Below are positions 8,094 through 17,022 of a DNA stretch of 46,122 nucleotides, one piece after another (the first letter of the stretch is position 1; each line of letters starts with the position of its first letter). The position numbers were made by a program, and so were the translations under genes. Source of the DNA: CAZHVS01 sp964536015 (GTDB taxonomy: Bacteria; Bacteroidota; Ignavibacteria; Ignavibacteriales; Ignavibacteriaceae); contig CAZHVS010000023.1 in the NCBI GenBank assembly GCA_964536015.1, positions 1-46,122 on the forward strand, given 5' to 3'. The notes under the pieces were generated by a model that ran no database searches, had not been told where the DNA came from, and was given only the letters and a program-made list of their open reading frames with translations.

Positions 8094-10742
8094 ATGAAAA
8101 AATTTAAGTGTGTTTTATTAGTTTTAATATTATTTGCAAGTCTTTCTAATTTACAAGCACAACCAACATTAAGTCTTCCAACAGATAATAGTACAGGTAT
8201 TTCTTTGAACCCAATATTATCCTGGTCTGGGGGTATTAGTCCATATACCGTTAACATTTATTCTGACGCTACATTAACAACTTTAGTAGAGACTGTAGCT
8301 GGAGTAATTGGAACAAGCACTGCAACCAGTCTTGTTAACCTGAACAATTCACAATATTGGTGGACTGTAACAGATGCATCACCGGCTACATCGGGTTCAT
8401 TCTCTTTCACCACAATCCTTGAAACACCGAATTTAAACAATCCCGCTAATTCAAGCATCAATATTTCAGTTGTACCAACTTTAACATGGAATAGTGTTAC
8501 TGGAGCTGTAACTTATGATTTAGAAATTGCACAAGATGCCGGCTTTACAACAGGTCTTCAGACGTTTCCAGGACTTACATCAACAAGTTTTACTTTTACC
8601 TCACCATTGATGAATTCAACCTTATATTATTGGCACGTTAGAGCAAGCGACGGCACTAATAATACTGTTTACTCCGGAACCTATACATTCACAACCATCA
8701 GGGCAGTACAACCATATTTAGGCTGGCCTTTAGGAGGAACTCAGATATATACTCCACAAGTGTATTTTTCCTGGTACTTAAATGAAGCTGGTACAGGAGT
8801 AACATATGATTTTATGTATTCAACTGACCCCGGTATGTCAGGAGCAACTATAATTCCTGTTTCTACAACATATTATTCAATGAGTGGTTTTTTACCTGGA
8901 ACAGTATATTACTGGCAAGTTAGAACCAAATTAGGTGGAGTGGTTTCAAGGTATTCAACAATTGAAAGTTTTATATCTTATGGTTCTACGACAACCCCTA
9001 TACCTTCCTGGCCAACAGGTGGTGCAACGGTTTATGTAAATCCTCCAACCCTTTATTGGTATCTCAACACTTCCAATCAAGGATTGACTTTTGATATTGA
9101 GTGGAATTCAACCGGAGTTTTTACTGGTACTCCAACCATCGGATATAGTGGCATTGGAAATTTATATCAACAATTACCAAACCTTCCGGCTGGCACTTAT
9201 TATTGGAAAGTCCGTTCATATAATGGAACAAATTACTCCACTTGGTCTGCAATGGAGTCTTTCGTTATACAGGGAAATGCAACACCACTACAGCCAATTC
9301 TTGCCTGGCCAGTTGGAGGAGCAATTGTATATTCGGGAAGTACTTTATTATCATGGTATCTTGCTGGTACAAGTTACGGATTAACTTATGATATCGAAAT
9401 AAATACAAGTGGAGTCTTTACCGGTGTACCCAACTTTACTGGAATTGTTGATAATTACTATAACTATTCCGGATTAATAAGTGGGAACACATATTATTGG
9501 CGGGTTCGTTCTTATGATGGAACTACTTACTCAAGCTGGTCAAATCCGGAATCGTTTACAGTCTTCGGTTCTCCAACAGACATTACTCCTTTCTGCTCAT
9601 GGCCTGTTGGTGGAGCTTCCGTTTATTCAACCACTGTTGACTTATACTGGTATCTTAATTCTTATTTCGCAGGTATGACGTTCGACATAGAATACAATAC
9701 AACAGGAACATTTACTGGGACCCCAACCGTTACTGGAATAACCAATACTTATTTTCAATTGAATGGATTAATACCAGGGACAACTTACTATTGGAGAGTT
9801 CGTTCGATTAATGGACTTACAATTTCAAATTGGTCTAGTGGTGAATCTTTTATTGTAGTAAATACAACTGGTTCACAGACACCTATTTGTGGGTGGCCTG
9901 TTGGTGGTGCAGTAGTATACCAGAGCACTCAAAATTTATCCTGGTATTTGAATGGTTCATCCATTGGTTTGACTTATGATATTGAATATAATACGACAGG
10001 TTCTTTCACCGGTACTCCAGATGTAAGTGGAATTACAAATACTTATTATCAACTTGCAGGATTAACAAGTGGAACTTATTATTGGAGAGTTAGAGCGTTT
10101 GATGGAGTAAATTATTCTCCTTGGTCGACAGCTGCAAATTTTGTTGTTTCTTTGTCTTTCGGACCGATGAGACCAGTTGCCGGAAGTCCTATTAACGGTG
10201 TAACTATTCCAACAGATAGTCCAACTCTTGCATGGTATTTACCTGCTGGGTCATCTTCTTTAACTTATGAAGTCCAATATTCAACAAGTCCTTTAATGAC
10301 TAACCCTGTTTCATTCTCGACTAATACTCCAAGAATGCAAACTAATGGGTTAAATTCGGGAACAACTTATTATTGGAGAGTCAGATCCAGAACAATTAGC
10401 GGACAATATTCAGAATATTCAAAAATTGCATCTTTTATCACATCAAATCCCACGGGAATAGATGAGAAAAATATTCCAAGTGAATATGAACTGGTTCAGA
10501 ATTATCCCAATCCGTTCAATCCGAACACAATGATAAAATTTAATATTCCAGTTGATTCCAAAGTCGAATTAATTGTATATAACTCATTGGGAGAAATTGT
10601 TACAAAATTAGTGGATGCTTTTAAACCAGCAGGACAGTATAATATAAACTTTGATGCAAGTAAACTAACAAGTGGTGTTTACTTCTATAAACTGATAGCT
10701 AATAATTTTGTTAGCATAAAAAAGATGTTGCTTATCAAATAG
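8094..10742 (+). CDS. Large secreted FN3-like repeat protein with C-terminal type IX sorting domain
   Basis: An 882-aa surface or secreted protein. A signal peptide (about 1-22, ending LQAQ) is followed by two diverged FN3-like domains (about 23-205), six closely related repeats of about 95-99 aa (about 206-780) and a C-terminal sorting domain with NYPNPFNPNT near residue 803. Each repeat opens with a WP-x-GG turn, has an SWYLN-like strand and ends with YYWRVRS...YS.WS, typical of fibronectin type III strands. It probably mediates adhesion or forms an extracellular fibre; no catalytic motif is seen. AAGGAG at 8083-8088 supports the start. A small membrane-protein gene follows. Confidence 0.85.
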   Translation: MKKFKCVLLVLILFASLSNLQAQPTLSLPTDNSTGISLNPILSWSGGISPYTVNIYSDATLTTLVETVAGVIGTSTATSLVNLNNSQYWWTVTDASPATSGSFSFTTILETPNLNNPANSSINISVVPTLTWNSVTGAVTYDLEIAQDAGFTTGLQTFPGLTSTSFTFTSPLMNSTLYYWHVRASDGTNNTVYSGTYTFTTIRAVQPYLGWPLGGTQIYTPQVYFSWYLNEAGTGVTYDFMYSTDPGMSGATIIPVSTTYYSMSGFLPGTVYYWQVRTKLGGVVSRYSTIESFISYGSTTTPIPSWPTGGATVYVNPPTLYWYLNTSNQGLTFDIEWNSTGVFTGTPTIGYSGIGNLYQQLPNLPAGTYYWKVRSYNGTNYSTWSAMESFVIQGNATPLQPILAWPVGGAIVYSGSTLLSWYLAGTSYGLTYDIEINTSGVFTGVPNFTGIVDNYYNYSGLISGNTYYWRVRSYDGTTYSSWSNPESFTVFGSPTDITPFCSWPVGGASVYSTTVDLYWYLNSYFAGMTFDIEYNTTGTFTGTPTVTGITNTYFQLNGLIPGTTYYWRVRSINGLTISNWSSGESFIVVNTTGSQTPICGWPVGGAVVYQSTQNLSWYLNGSSIGLTYDIEYNTTGSFTGTPDVSGITNTYYQLAGLTSGTYYWRVRAFDGVNYSPWSTAANFVVSLSFGPMRPVAGSPINGVTIPTDSPTLAWYLPAGSSSLTYEVQYSTSPLMTNPVSFSTNTPRMQTNGLNSGTTYYWRVRSRTISGQYSEYSKIASFITSNPTGIDEKNIPSEYELVQNYPNPFNPNTMIKFNIPVDSKVELIVYNSLGEIVTKLVDAFKPAGQYNINFDASKLTSGVYFYKLIANNFVSIKKMLLIK
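8709..10440 (+). repeat. Six tandem FN3-like coding repeats (about 285-297 bp)
   Basis: Successive copies begin near 8709, 8994, 9286, 9583, 9877 and 10168. The middle four are the most alike (W-P-x-G-G-A-x-V-Y, SWYL, TYDIE, FTGTP, YYWRVRS). Gradual divergence towards both ends suggests expansion from the middle by unequal recombination. Confidence 0.75.
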
Positions 10743-10760
10743 ATTTTTTATAAAACCAAG

Positions 10761-10783
10761 CCCTGTGTTGTTAAAATACAGGG
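10761..10783 (+). terminator. Hairpin after the FN3-repeat gene
   Basis: CCCTGT at 10761-10766 pairs with ACAGGG at 10778-10783 over an 11-nt loop. There is no strong T-run after it, and the ribosome binding site of the next ORF starts 9 bp downstream. Read-through is therefore likely, and it could instead be a processing or attenuation element. Confidence 0.45.
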
Positions 10784-10802
10784 TTAAATTTTAGGAGACA
10801 AA

Positions 10803-10997
10803 ATGGATTTACTAAATGTTTTATTAAGTTCAGTTTCAGTTTTTTTTCTCTTGTCGATCCTGGTTTTTTCATTTACTTATTTATTTTTCGGATTTAAAAA
10901 ACGCAAGCAAAAAAAACTGGAAGAAAAGCGAAATTATTACAAGATTAAAGCTTTTAAATTAAAAGTCTCAAATAATTATTATAAAAATGTTCTTTAG
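10803..10997 (+). CDS. 64-aa single-pass membrane protein
   Basis: A small protein of unknown function with a good ribosome binding site (AGGAGA, 10793-10798). Residues about 5-31 form one strongly hydrophobic segment, followed by a very basic tail (KKRKQKKLEEKRNYYK) that would stay in the cytoplasm. It lies 60 bp after the FN3-repeat gene and is followed by a clear terminator whose stem carries the same CCCTGT/ACAGGG sequence as the hairpin upstream. It is not assigned to a family. Confidence 0.6.
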   Translation: MDLLNVLLSSVSVFFLLSILVFSFTYLFFGFKKRKQKKLEEKRNYYKIKAFKLKVSNNYYKNVL

Positions 10998-11077
10998 TGT
11001 TTTAGATAATGCTTTTATTAGATATATAAAACATTAAATTTCTGTTAATTAAACGATTTAGATTTTAAAAATAAAAT

Positions 11078-11104
11078 ACCCTGTAATTATTTACAGGGTT
11101 TTTT
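11078..11104. terminator. Rho-independent terminator, probably bidirectional
   Basis: A perfect 9-bp stem, ACCCTGTAA (11078-11086) with TTACAGGGT (11091-11099), has a 4-nt loop and is followed by T-rich sequence on the plus strand. The complement is also T-rich on the other side. It can end the FN3/small-protein transcript from the left and the tRNA-Thr transcript from the right. Confidence 0.88.
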
Positions 11105-11110
11105 ATTTAG

Positions 11111-11183
11111 AGCTGGTGAACGGATTTGAACCGCCGACCGGCTGATTACAAATCAGCTGCTCTACCAACTGAGCTACACCAGC
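11111..11183 (-). tRNA. tRNA-Thr(TGT)
   Basis: On the minus strand the sequence folds as a complete cloverleaf. The 7-bp acceptor stem is GCTGGTG/CACCAGC, the D-arm reads GCTCAGTTGGTAGAGC, the anticodon stem-loop is CTGATTTGTAATCAG (anticodon TGT, reading ACA) and the T-arm reads CGGTTCAAATCCG. The discriminator base is T and CCA is not encoded. It lies about 100 bp downstream of the CorC-like gene on the same strand. No integrase gene is next to it. Confidence 0.97.
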
Positions 11184-11282
11184 AATTTTTTATTTTTGGT
11201 GGACAAAAATAACATTTTCTAAGTTTCCCAACAAATTCAAATTGAAAAAAAATTTCATTTTTTGTTTAATAGGCATAAATTA

Positions 11283-12524
11283 TTATAAGGTAATTTTGAA
11301 CTGAACCATTTTCTGTTTTACTTTTTTAATTAACTCAAATTTTATATTACTAAATTCAACAATGTCACCTGAATTTAAGATTTTTCCCGTTTGATATGCA
11401 ATAAATCCCGCCACAGTTTGATAATCTTCTGATAGAGGTAACGACTTATTAAATATCTCATTAAAATCTTCCAGAGTCATTGAACCTAGAATAATAAATT
11501 TTCCATCAGGCAATTCAGAATACTCTTTTGAAATTTCACCATCAATACTAATTTCTCCAACAATTTCACTTAGAATATCTTCAAGTGTAATAACTCCTTC
11601 TGTTCCGCCATATTCGTCAGTAATTATAAAAATTCTTTCTCCTCTCTTCTGCATTTCTTTCAATATTTCCGAAATCAGTTTAGTTGCAGGCACAAAATGA
11701 GCAGGACGAATAATGCTTTTTATATCAACATTTATTTTTTCTATAAATTGACGGAGAAGATCTTTAATATGAACTACGCCAAGAATATTATCTGGGGAAT
11801 CTTTATAAACGGGAACAAGATTATGACCAGTTTTTATAATATCATGAAACATCTGTGCATCATCATCAATCATTTTAATTGCAACCATTTCTGTTCTGGG
11901 AATCATTATTTGGTTCGCTCTCAAATCATTAAACTCAAAAATATTTTCAAGAATTTCTTGTTCGGTTTTATCGATTTCTCCGCTTTTTAATCCTTCGCCT
12001 ATCATTATTTTAATCTCTTCTTCGGAGACAGATGTTTCACTAAAACCAGCTTTTGTTTTAAAAGGTAAAAGAAAAAAATTCGCAACCATCAAAATTATTT
12101 TAATAGGATATTCACTTATCCTATCCAGAAAGATCAATGGCTTTACCAAAATCGGAGCCAACTGATATGAATACTTATGTCCAACTTCTTTCGGCACTAA
12201 ATATCCCAGAATTACCAACACTGAAACCAGTAAAAGAACTATTAATATTTTTATCAATAACGAGAATGTACTATTAGTTATTGTAATCTTATCGATTATC
12301 ATCAAAGTAAAAAATGCTTCTGCAATTATGCAAATTGTCGAGTATATTTTGATTAGTGCGGATAGCTTATCGGGATTTGTTTGGAAATAACTTATGTCAT
12401 CCTGTTCGATCTTTTTGTTTTTGCTTTCATTATCTGGTTTAAAATATAGCAACGAACTTTCTGCAGCAGCAAAAAATCCACATAAAAACAGAAAAAGCAA
12501 AATAAGTAATAACAATACTGTCAT
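11283..12524 (-). CDS. CNNM/CBS/CorC-HlyC domain membrane protein
   Basis: A 413-aa protein of the hemolysin C/CorC-like family. The N-terminal DUF21/CNNM membrane domain has about four hydrophobic segments (about residues 1-155) and an FFAAAESSLL motif in the first helix. Two CBS domains follow (about 200-330), with the linking IMIPRTEMVAI segment, and the C-terminal CorC_HlyC domain (about 340-413) has the usual DYQTVAGFI core. Relatives take part in Mg2+/Co2+ efflux; the hemolysin name is historical. Divergent from the DUF971 gene, with 128 bp between them. Confidence 0.9.
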   Translation of the reverse strand: MTVLLLLILLFLFLCGFFAAAESSLLYFKPDNESKNKKIEQDDISYFQTNPDKLSALIKIYSTICIIAEAFFTLMIIDKITITNSTFSLLIKILIVLLLVSVLVILGYLVPKEVGHKYSYQLAPILVKPLIFLDRISEYPIKIILMVANFFLLPFKTKAGFSETSVSEEEIKIMIGEGLKSGEIDKTEQEILENIFEFNDLRANQIMIPRTEMVAIKMIDDDAQMFHDIIKTGHNLVPVYKDSPDNILGVVHIKDLLRQFIEKINVDIKSIIRPAHFVPATKLISEILKEMQKRGERIFIITDEYGGTEGVITLEDILSEIVGEISIDGEISKEYSELPDGKFIILGSMTLEDFNEIFNKSLPLSEDYQTVAGFIAYQTGKILNSGDIVEFSNIKFELIKKVKQKMVQFKITL

Positions 12525-12652
12525 AAATATTTTTTTTGTTTGATAAAGTATAGTAAATATTTAAATAAAAATCATTCTTGAAGTCAATTTTTTCATAATT
12601 AAATTGTTCCTCATACATTTGCAGTTATAATTTTAAGCATTTAGAAGTTTTT

Positions 12653-12991
12653 ATGAAACCAAAGAAAATCAAAATTGAAAAGGATAAGTTGCAGATCATT
12701 AAGCAAGACGATACCAGTTTAAACATTGATATCAAATACTTGCGGGATGAATGCCCTTGTGCTGATTGCAAAGGTGAAACTATTCTCTTTAAAACATACT
12801 TACCAGAAAAACCCGCTGTTCAACATCCTGATATGTATAAAGTCTCAAAAATTGAACTTGTTGGTGGTTATGCTATTCAAATAACATGGAAGGATGGACA
12901 CGATACAGGCATTTATTCGTGGGAATATCTTGATCAGCTTTTTAAAGATCAGCAAAACTCATCAAAACAGGAATATGATAAATTGGTATGA
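12653..12991 (+). CDS. DUF971 domain protein
   Basis: A 112-aa protein consisting of one DUF971 (gamma-butyrobetaine-hydroxylase-like N-terminal) domain. LRDECPCADCKGE contains the cysteine pattern thought to bind zinc in relatives, and KDGHDTGIYSWEYLDQL is the second family block. Such stand-alone proteins occur near iron-sulfur and translation genes in many bacteria, but their role is unknown. Its stop codon overlaps the ATG of the methyltransferase gene (ATGA), so the two genes are translationally coupled. Confidence 0.85.
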   Translation: MKPKKIKIEKDKLQIIKQDDTSLNIDIKYLRDECPCADCKGETILFKTYLPEKPAVQHPDMYKVSKIELVGGYAIQITWKDGHDTGIYSWEYLDQLFKDQQNSSKQEYDKLV

Positions 12992-13767
12992 TAAGTCAAT
13001 CTGAATTAAAATACTATTCTTCACTTTTACTTAAAAAGCATCGTCGTGAAGAAAAAAAATTTTTAGTTGAAGGAGAAAAATTTGTTGAAGAAGGACTAAA
13101 AAGCAATTATGACTGCGAAATAATTTTTATCACTTCATCATTTAATGAGAAGCAAATAAATTATATCAGTAAGAGTTTTTATGTAAGAATTGAGGTTTTA
13201 AAAAAGAAAGATTTTAACAGACTTTCTGATACTGTTACTCCTCAGGGAATAATAGCAGTATTTAAAGAAAAAGAACAAAATTTTGAAAATATTAAATTTG
13301 ATGATGTTATCGTTGCACTGGACAACATTTCTGATCCAGGTAATGCCGGTACAATAATCCGCAATTGCGATTGGTTTGGAATTAAAAACATATTTTTAAG
13401 CAAGGATTCCGTTGAGTTATATAATCCGAAGTTAATTCGTTCTTCTGCCGGTTCATTATTTAATTTGAACATTTTTCGGGAAGTAGAACCAGAAATTATT
13501 CTTTCCACATTAAAATCATTTGATTATCAAATTCTTGTTGCAGACCTTAAAGGTGAAGATGTTTACGATTTCCAATTCAAGAAAAAAACTTTACTTGTTT
13601 TTAGCAACGAAGCAAATGGACCGTCAGAAAAATTTATGAAATTAGCTGATAAAAAAATAACCATCCCTAAAATTGGAATGGTTGAATCATTAAACGTAGC
13701 TTCAGCCTCTGCTGTAATTCTATCAGAGTGTCAAAAGAAAAAATTTACTACTGTGCAATCCCGCTAA
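12988..13767 (+). CDS. SpoU/TrmH-family RNA 2'-O-methyltransferase
   Basis: A 259-aa SPOUT methyltransferase that would transfer a methyl group from SAM to a ribose 2'-OH in rRNA or tRNA. An N-terminal substrate-binding domain (LKKHRREEKKFLVEGEK) precedes the knotted catalytic domain. The three SpoU motifs are visible: DNISDPGNAGTIIRNCDWFG (motif 1, with the conserved Arg), FSNEANGPS (motif 2) and IPKIGMVESLNVASASAV (motif 3, with the Asn). It resembles RlmB/TsnR-type rRNA enzymes, but the exact nucleotide cannot be told. The 3' end overlaps the convergent lipoprotein gene by 20 bp. Confidence 0.9.
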   Translation: MISQSELKYYSSLLLKKHRREEKKFLVEGEKFVEEGLKSNYDCEIIFITSSFNEKQINYISKSFYVRIEVLKKKDFNRLSDTVTPQGIIAVFKEKEQNFENIKFDDVIVALDNISDPGNAGTIIRNCDWFGIKNIFLSKDSVELYNPKLIRSSAGSLFNLNIFREVEPEIILSTLKSFDYQILVADLKGEDVYDFQFKKKTLLVFSNEANGPSEKFMKLADKKITIPKIGMVESLNVASASAVILSECQKKKFTTVQSR

Positions 13768-15193
13768 ACTGGAGTCCGGCTTTCCCGTTATTTCCTTCTG
13801 AAGAGATTTTAACCTCAATTTTTTTCGTCCCAAGTGTATCAGCAATATCACTTATTGAAAACGAAAAGAATGTCCAAGCTTTACTTTGTGTATCGGGTAG
13901 AGTAATATCAAGGTCACCCGAAGTCAGAATGCCTTCACCTGTAATTTCCACTTTAATTTTCGTTCCGGATGTCAAAGGATTTCCATTTTGATCGCTTACA
14001 GTATAATTAAACAATTGTGATCCGCCATCAGGAATAATGAAAGATGAAGGAGTAACAGTTATATAAGGTAGTCCTGAAAAAAGCACAAGTGTATTTGCAG
14101 AAATTGTATTAAAATTTTCATCAGCAGTTTTAGCGGTAATTGTTGCAAATCCCGCTCCCAATGTTGGATGAACAGGTAATGGAGCTGCAGACATCAAATC
14201 TACGCTTGCGGTTCCATCAATTTGTGTTACTGCAGAACCACCAATAATACCACCTGTAGAAGTAAAATATACAATAGTACCACTTCGTACAGGATTTGAA
14301 TATTTATCTCCAACAAAAGCTGTTATAGTATTCTTCAATCCAAAATAATTATATCCTGGGAAGTTCAAAAGTTCAGGAGCAACACTAAAGTGAGCTAAAT
14401 CAGGCAAACCTCCGTGTATGGTATATGAAACAGGAGTAGAAATAATTGTTTTAGTTCCAAGAGTAATCTTTGCAATAATTTGAATAATACCAGCAATTGT
14501 ACCGCTTGTTAAACTGCATTGAGCTCTGCCTGAACTGTCTGTCATTGTAGAATCAGGGGTTAAAAATTCACCTCCACCGGGAGACGCAGCCAGAATAAAT
14601 TGGACTGTTACTGCATGATTGTAACTTAAATTTCTTCCCAAGGAATCAACCACCTGAAAAATTAAATTTCCATTTTCCAGATCCCCGCTGCCTTTAACGC
14701 CCAGACGCGTAGTTGATTGTGAAAGCAAATATATTGAACCAGCCGGACCACTTCCTGTAAATGGTTGCGAGGTTGGAGTTAATTTTATTGTAGAGAGAGA
14801 TACTGTTGTCCCTGATTTTACATATACATTTGAAGTGTCGCTGACATAACCAATTTTGGAAATTACAATTGTTAAAGTCTGACTTGAATCAAGTGCAAAT
14901 TGAGAAGAAAATTTTCCTTTGTTGTCACTTTGCACAATTTGAACACCCGAATTATAAATAATCTTTATAGAGGCAAATATAAGAGCATCCCCAGTGATAG
15001 CATCAACAAGTGCTCCTGAAATTTTTACCTGTGTATCTTTTGTTTCATTAGTATCTTTAATATCTGGATCAGCAATGGTTTTGCAGCTATTAATAAAAAG
15101 CATAACACCAATTACTATTGCAATTAAAAAATAAAAATATTTTACCGGATATTTCGTTGTTTCTTTCATACTCTCAACTCTAAAAATTTCCAT
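13748..15193 (-). CDS. Secreted Ig-like (invasin-type) repeat lipoprotein
   Basis: A 481-aa surface protein. The start is uncertain: the second Met (ATG at 15167-15169) gives a better signal sequence, with a hydrophobic stretch ending in INSC, a lipobox-like site. A carboxypeptidase-regulatory-like domain comes first (about residues 55-140), followed by three Big_1/invasin-like Ig domains: about 150-260 with DSSGRAQCSLTSGT, about 270-375 with GTASVDLMSAAP, and the C-terminal part. Such proteins are adhesins or structural outer-membrane lipoproteins. No enzyme motif is seen. Divergent from the OmpA-like gene. Confidence 0.75.
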   Translation of the reverse strand: MEIFRVESMKETTKYPVKYFYFLIAIVIGVMLFINSCKTIADPDIKDTNETKDTQVKISGALVDAITGDALIFASIKIIYNSGVQIVQSDNKGKFSSQFALDSSQTLTIVISKIGYVSDTSNVYVKSGTTVSLSTIKLTPTSQPFTGSGPAGSIYLLSQSTTRLGVKGSGDLENGNLIFQVVDSLGRNLSYNHAVTVQFILAASPGGGEFLTPDSTMTDSSGRAQCSLTSGTIAGIIQIIAKITLGTKTIISTPVSYTIHGGLPDLAHFSVAPELLNFPGYNYFGLKNTITAFVGDKYSNPVRSGTIVYFTSTGGIIGGSAVTQIDGTASVDLMSAAPLPVHPTLGAGFATITAKTADENFNTISANTLVLFSGLPYITVTPSSFIIPDGGSQLFNYTVSDQNGNPLTSGTKIKVEITGEGILTSGDLDITLPDTQSKAWTFFSFSISDIADTLGTKKIEVKISSEGNNGKAGLQFSGIAQ

Positions 15194-15266
15194 TTAAAAG
15201 TTAGTAGAATATTTTTTATTAACCAAGTATTCCAAATTTAATTTCTCTAACATTTGATATAGTAAA

Positions 15267-15297
15267 CTTGATAAATCTAAATATTTTCATATCTTTG
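15267..15297 (+). promoter_or_regulatory. Putative promoter of the OmpA-like gene
   Basis: CTTG (15267-15270) and TATCTTTG (15290-15297) are separated by 19 bp. This is close to the Bacteroidetes primary-sigma consensus TTTG-N19-TAnnTTTG. The gene starts 36 bp downstream. The AT-rich background makes chance matches possible. Confidence 0.45.
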
Positions 15298-15333
15298 TGT
15301 GAAATTTTTTAATCATTAATAATAGGTAAAGTT

Positions 15334-16872
15334 ATGAAAAAAGTTCTTCTTACTATTCTTGCGTTGTTGTTTATTATGAATTTAAACACTAACGCTCAAC
15401 TCAAACCAATAGTTAAAATCGGCTTACAGGGAGATTATCTCTTAACATTGACTGATTTTAATTATGACAATGGCACAAAACCTTCCTTCTGGGGAAGAGC
15501 ATTCCTGCGATGGAATATGCTTGATTATCTCGAAGGAGACCTTGGCGTTGGCTATGCACAATATGCAGGTTACGATTTCCTAAAAGGAACATTCAAAACC
15601 GAATTAATTCCAATTGATTTCAAATTTTTGTTAAAACCTTTTGAATTTGAAGTCGCAAATCCCTACGCATATTTTGGAGTTGGAGTAATGCACTATAAGG
15701 TTAAAGAATTTCCTCTCTCTGTCAACCCTGCAAAATTTGTTTATGAAAAAGGCTGGACCGGAATTATTCCTGTCGGTGTTGGAATTGAAATTAATGTCAG
15801 TGATAGATTTTCTGTAGATTTGCACGGAGGCTTCGGATACTCATTGACGGACAACCTGAATTATTACAAAGATGGTGAACCTTTTGATGCTTTTTATAAT
15901 TTCGGTTTAGCATTTATGTACGGTTTGGGAGAATCAGATACTGACATTGATAAAGATGGCTTGAAGAATGATGAAGAAAAAGATCTTTATATGACTGATT
16001 ATAAAAATCCTGATACCGATGGCGATGGTTTAAATGACGGTGATGAAGTTCTTAAATATTTTACTAATCCACTTAAGGTTGATACCGATGGTGATAAATT
16101 ATCTGATTACGATGAAGTAATTAAGTATAAAACCGATCCAAATAAAGTTGATACTGATGGTGATGGTTTAAGTGATTATGATGAAATTATGACATACAAA
16201 ACTAATCCAACAAATATTGATACCGATGGTGATGGATTAAAAGATAACGAAGAAATATTTACTTATAAAACCGATCCTTTGAAAATTGATACAGACAGCG
16301 ATGGATTAAAAGACGGTGACGAAGTATTAAAATATAAAACCAATCCATTAGTTTCAGATACTGATAATGACGGTTTAAAAGATGGTGATGAAACACTAAA
16401 ATACAAAACCGATCCTTTGAAGGCTGACACTGATGGCGGAACCATTAATGACGGAGTAGAAGTCAGCAGAGGGACAAATCCTCTTGATAGCGGTGATGAT
16501 ATTCCAAAACCAAAGGTTGTTATTGAAACTGGAAAAAGTCTTGTATTAGAAGGAATAGTATTTGAAAGCGGAAAATCAACAATACTTCCTTCATCGGAAG
16601 AAACACTTAACAAAGCATTCACAATACTTAGTGAAAATCCTGATATAAATGTGGAGATACAGGGACACACAGATAACCAAGGTAATAAGAAAAAGAATAT
16701 GAAACTTTCGCTTGATCGTGCAGATGCTGTAAAAACCTGGCTTGTTAAAAAAGGCATTGATCCTTTGAGAATGACCACAAAAGGTTTTGGACCTGATATG
16801 CCAATTGCTGATAATAAAACTCCTGAAGGAAGACAAAAGAATCGCCGCATTGAATTTTTCAGGACCAAATAA
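15334..16872 (+). CDS. OmpA-family outer-membrane protein with thrombospondin type 3 repeats
   Basis: A 512-aa outer-membrane protein. A signal peptide (about 1-21, ending NTNAQ) is followed by a small beta-barrel (about 22-205), calcium-binding TSP3 repeats (about 205-390) and a C-terminal OmpA peptidoglycan-binding domain (about 405-512). The OmpA domain shows IQGHTDNQG, the LSLDRADAVKTWLV helix and RRIEFF at the end. The layout is OprF-like, linking outer membrane to cell wall. The Asp-rich repeats probably form a Ca2+-stabilised periplasmic spacer. A strong terminator follows. Confidence 0.93.
   Translation: MKKVLLTILALLFIMNLNTNAQLKPIVKIGLQGDYLLTLTDFNYDNGTKPSFWGRAFLRWNMLDYLEGDLGVGYAQYAGYDFLKGTFKTELIPIDFKFLLKPFEFEVANPYAYFGVGVMHYKVKEFPLSVNPAKFVYEKGWTGIIPVGVGIEINVSDRFSVDLHGGFGYSLTDNLNYYKDGEPFDAFYNFGLAFMYGLGESDTDIDKDGLKNDEEKDLYMTDYKNPDTDGDGLNDGDEVLKYFTNPLKVDTDGDKLSDYDEVIKYKTDPNKVDTDGDGLSDYDEIMTYKTNPTNIDTDGDGLKDNEEIFTYKTDPLKIDTDSDGLKDGDEVLKYKTNPLVSDTDNDGLKDGDETLKYKTDPLKADTDGGTINDGVEVSRGTNPLDSGDDIPKPKVVIETGKSLVLEGIVFESGKSTILPSSEETLNKAFTILSENPDINVEIQGHTDNQGNKKKNMKLSLDRADAVKTWLVKKGIDPLRMTTKGFGPDMPIADNKTPEGRQKNRRIEFFRTK
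16012..16425 (+). repeat. Six 69-bp (23-aa) TSP3 repeats
   Basis: Six consecutive units of exactly 23 codons, each opening D-T-D-x-D-x-L-x-D-x-(D/E)-E and ending in a T-(N/D)-P turn. Degenerate units flank them on both sides. The fixed length and alternating Asp residues are typical of Ca2+-binding TSP3 stalks. Confidence 0.85.
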
Positions 16873-16894
16873 TTTATTCTTACAAAAATTTTTT

Positions 16895-16926
16895 AAAGGC
16901 TGTCTTAAATGACAGCCTTTTTTGTT
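16895..16926 (+). terminator. Rho-independent terminator of the OmpA-like gene
   Basis: A perfect 10-bp stem, AAAGGCTGTC (16895-16904) with GACAGCCTTT (16911-16920), has a 6-nt loop and a T-rich tail. It lies 23 bp after the stop codon. Confidence 0.93.
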
Positions 16927-17022
16927 TTAATAATTTTCTTTTTTTAGTAGAAATCAATCTATATTTTTGTTACAAGTTAATTCAACACATATCAAGAAGT
17001 TTCTATTTAAATAAAAGAAGGC

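Noticed and set aside
9091..9678. Two ORFs of 97 and 65 aa in another frame
   Set aside because: Out-of-frame reads of the FN3-like repeats. The parent frame has a signal peptide, repeats and sorting domain.
11111..11183. tRNA-Thr as an attachment site of a genomic island
   Set aside because: No integrase gene, no repeated tRNA end and no composition change is seen on either side.
13748..13767. Overlapping gene ends as a sign of error
   Set aside because: A 20-bp overlap of two convergent genes. Both proteins are complete and look normal, and the same arrangement occurs at 33854-33864 and 38912-38915, so it reflects compact packing.
16263..16868. 201-aa ORF on the minus strand
   Set aside because: It lies entirely inside the OmpA-like gene opposite the TSP3 and OmpA coding; it arises from the repeats' codon use and shows no domain.
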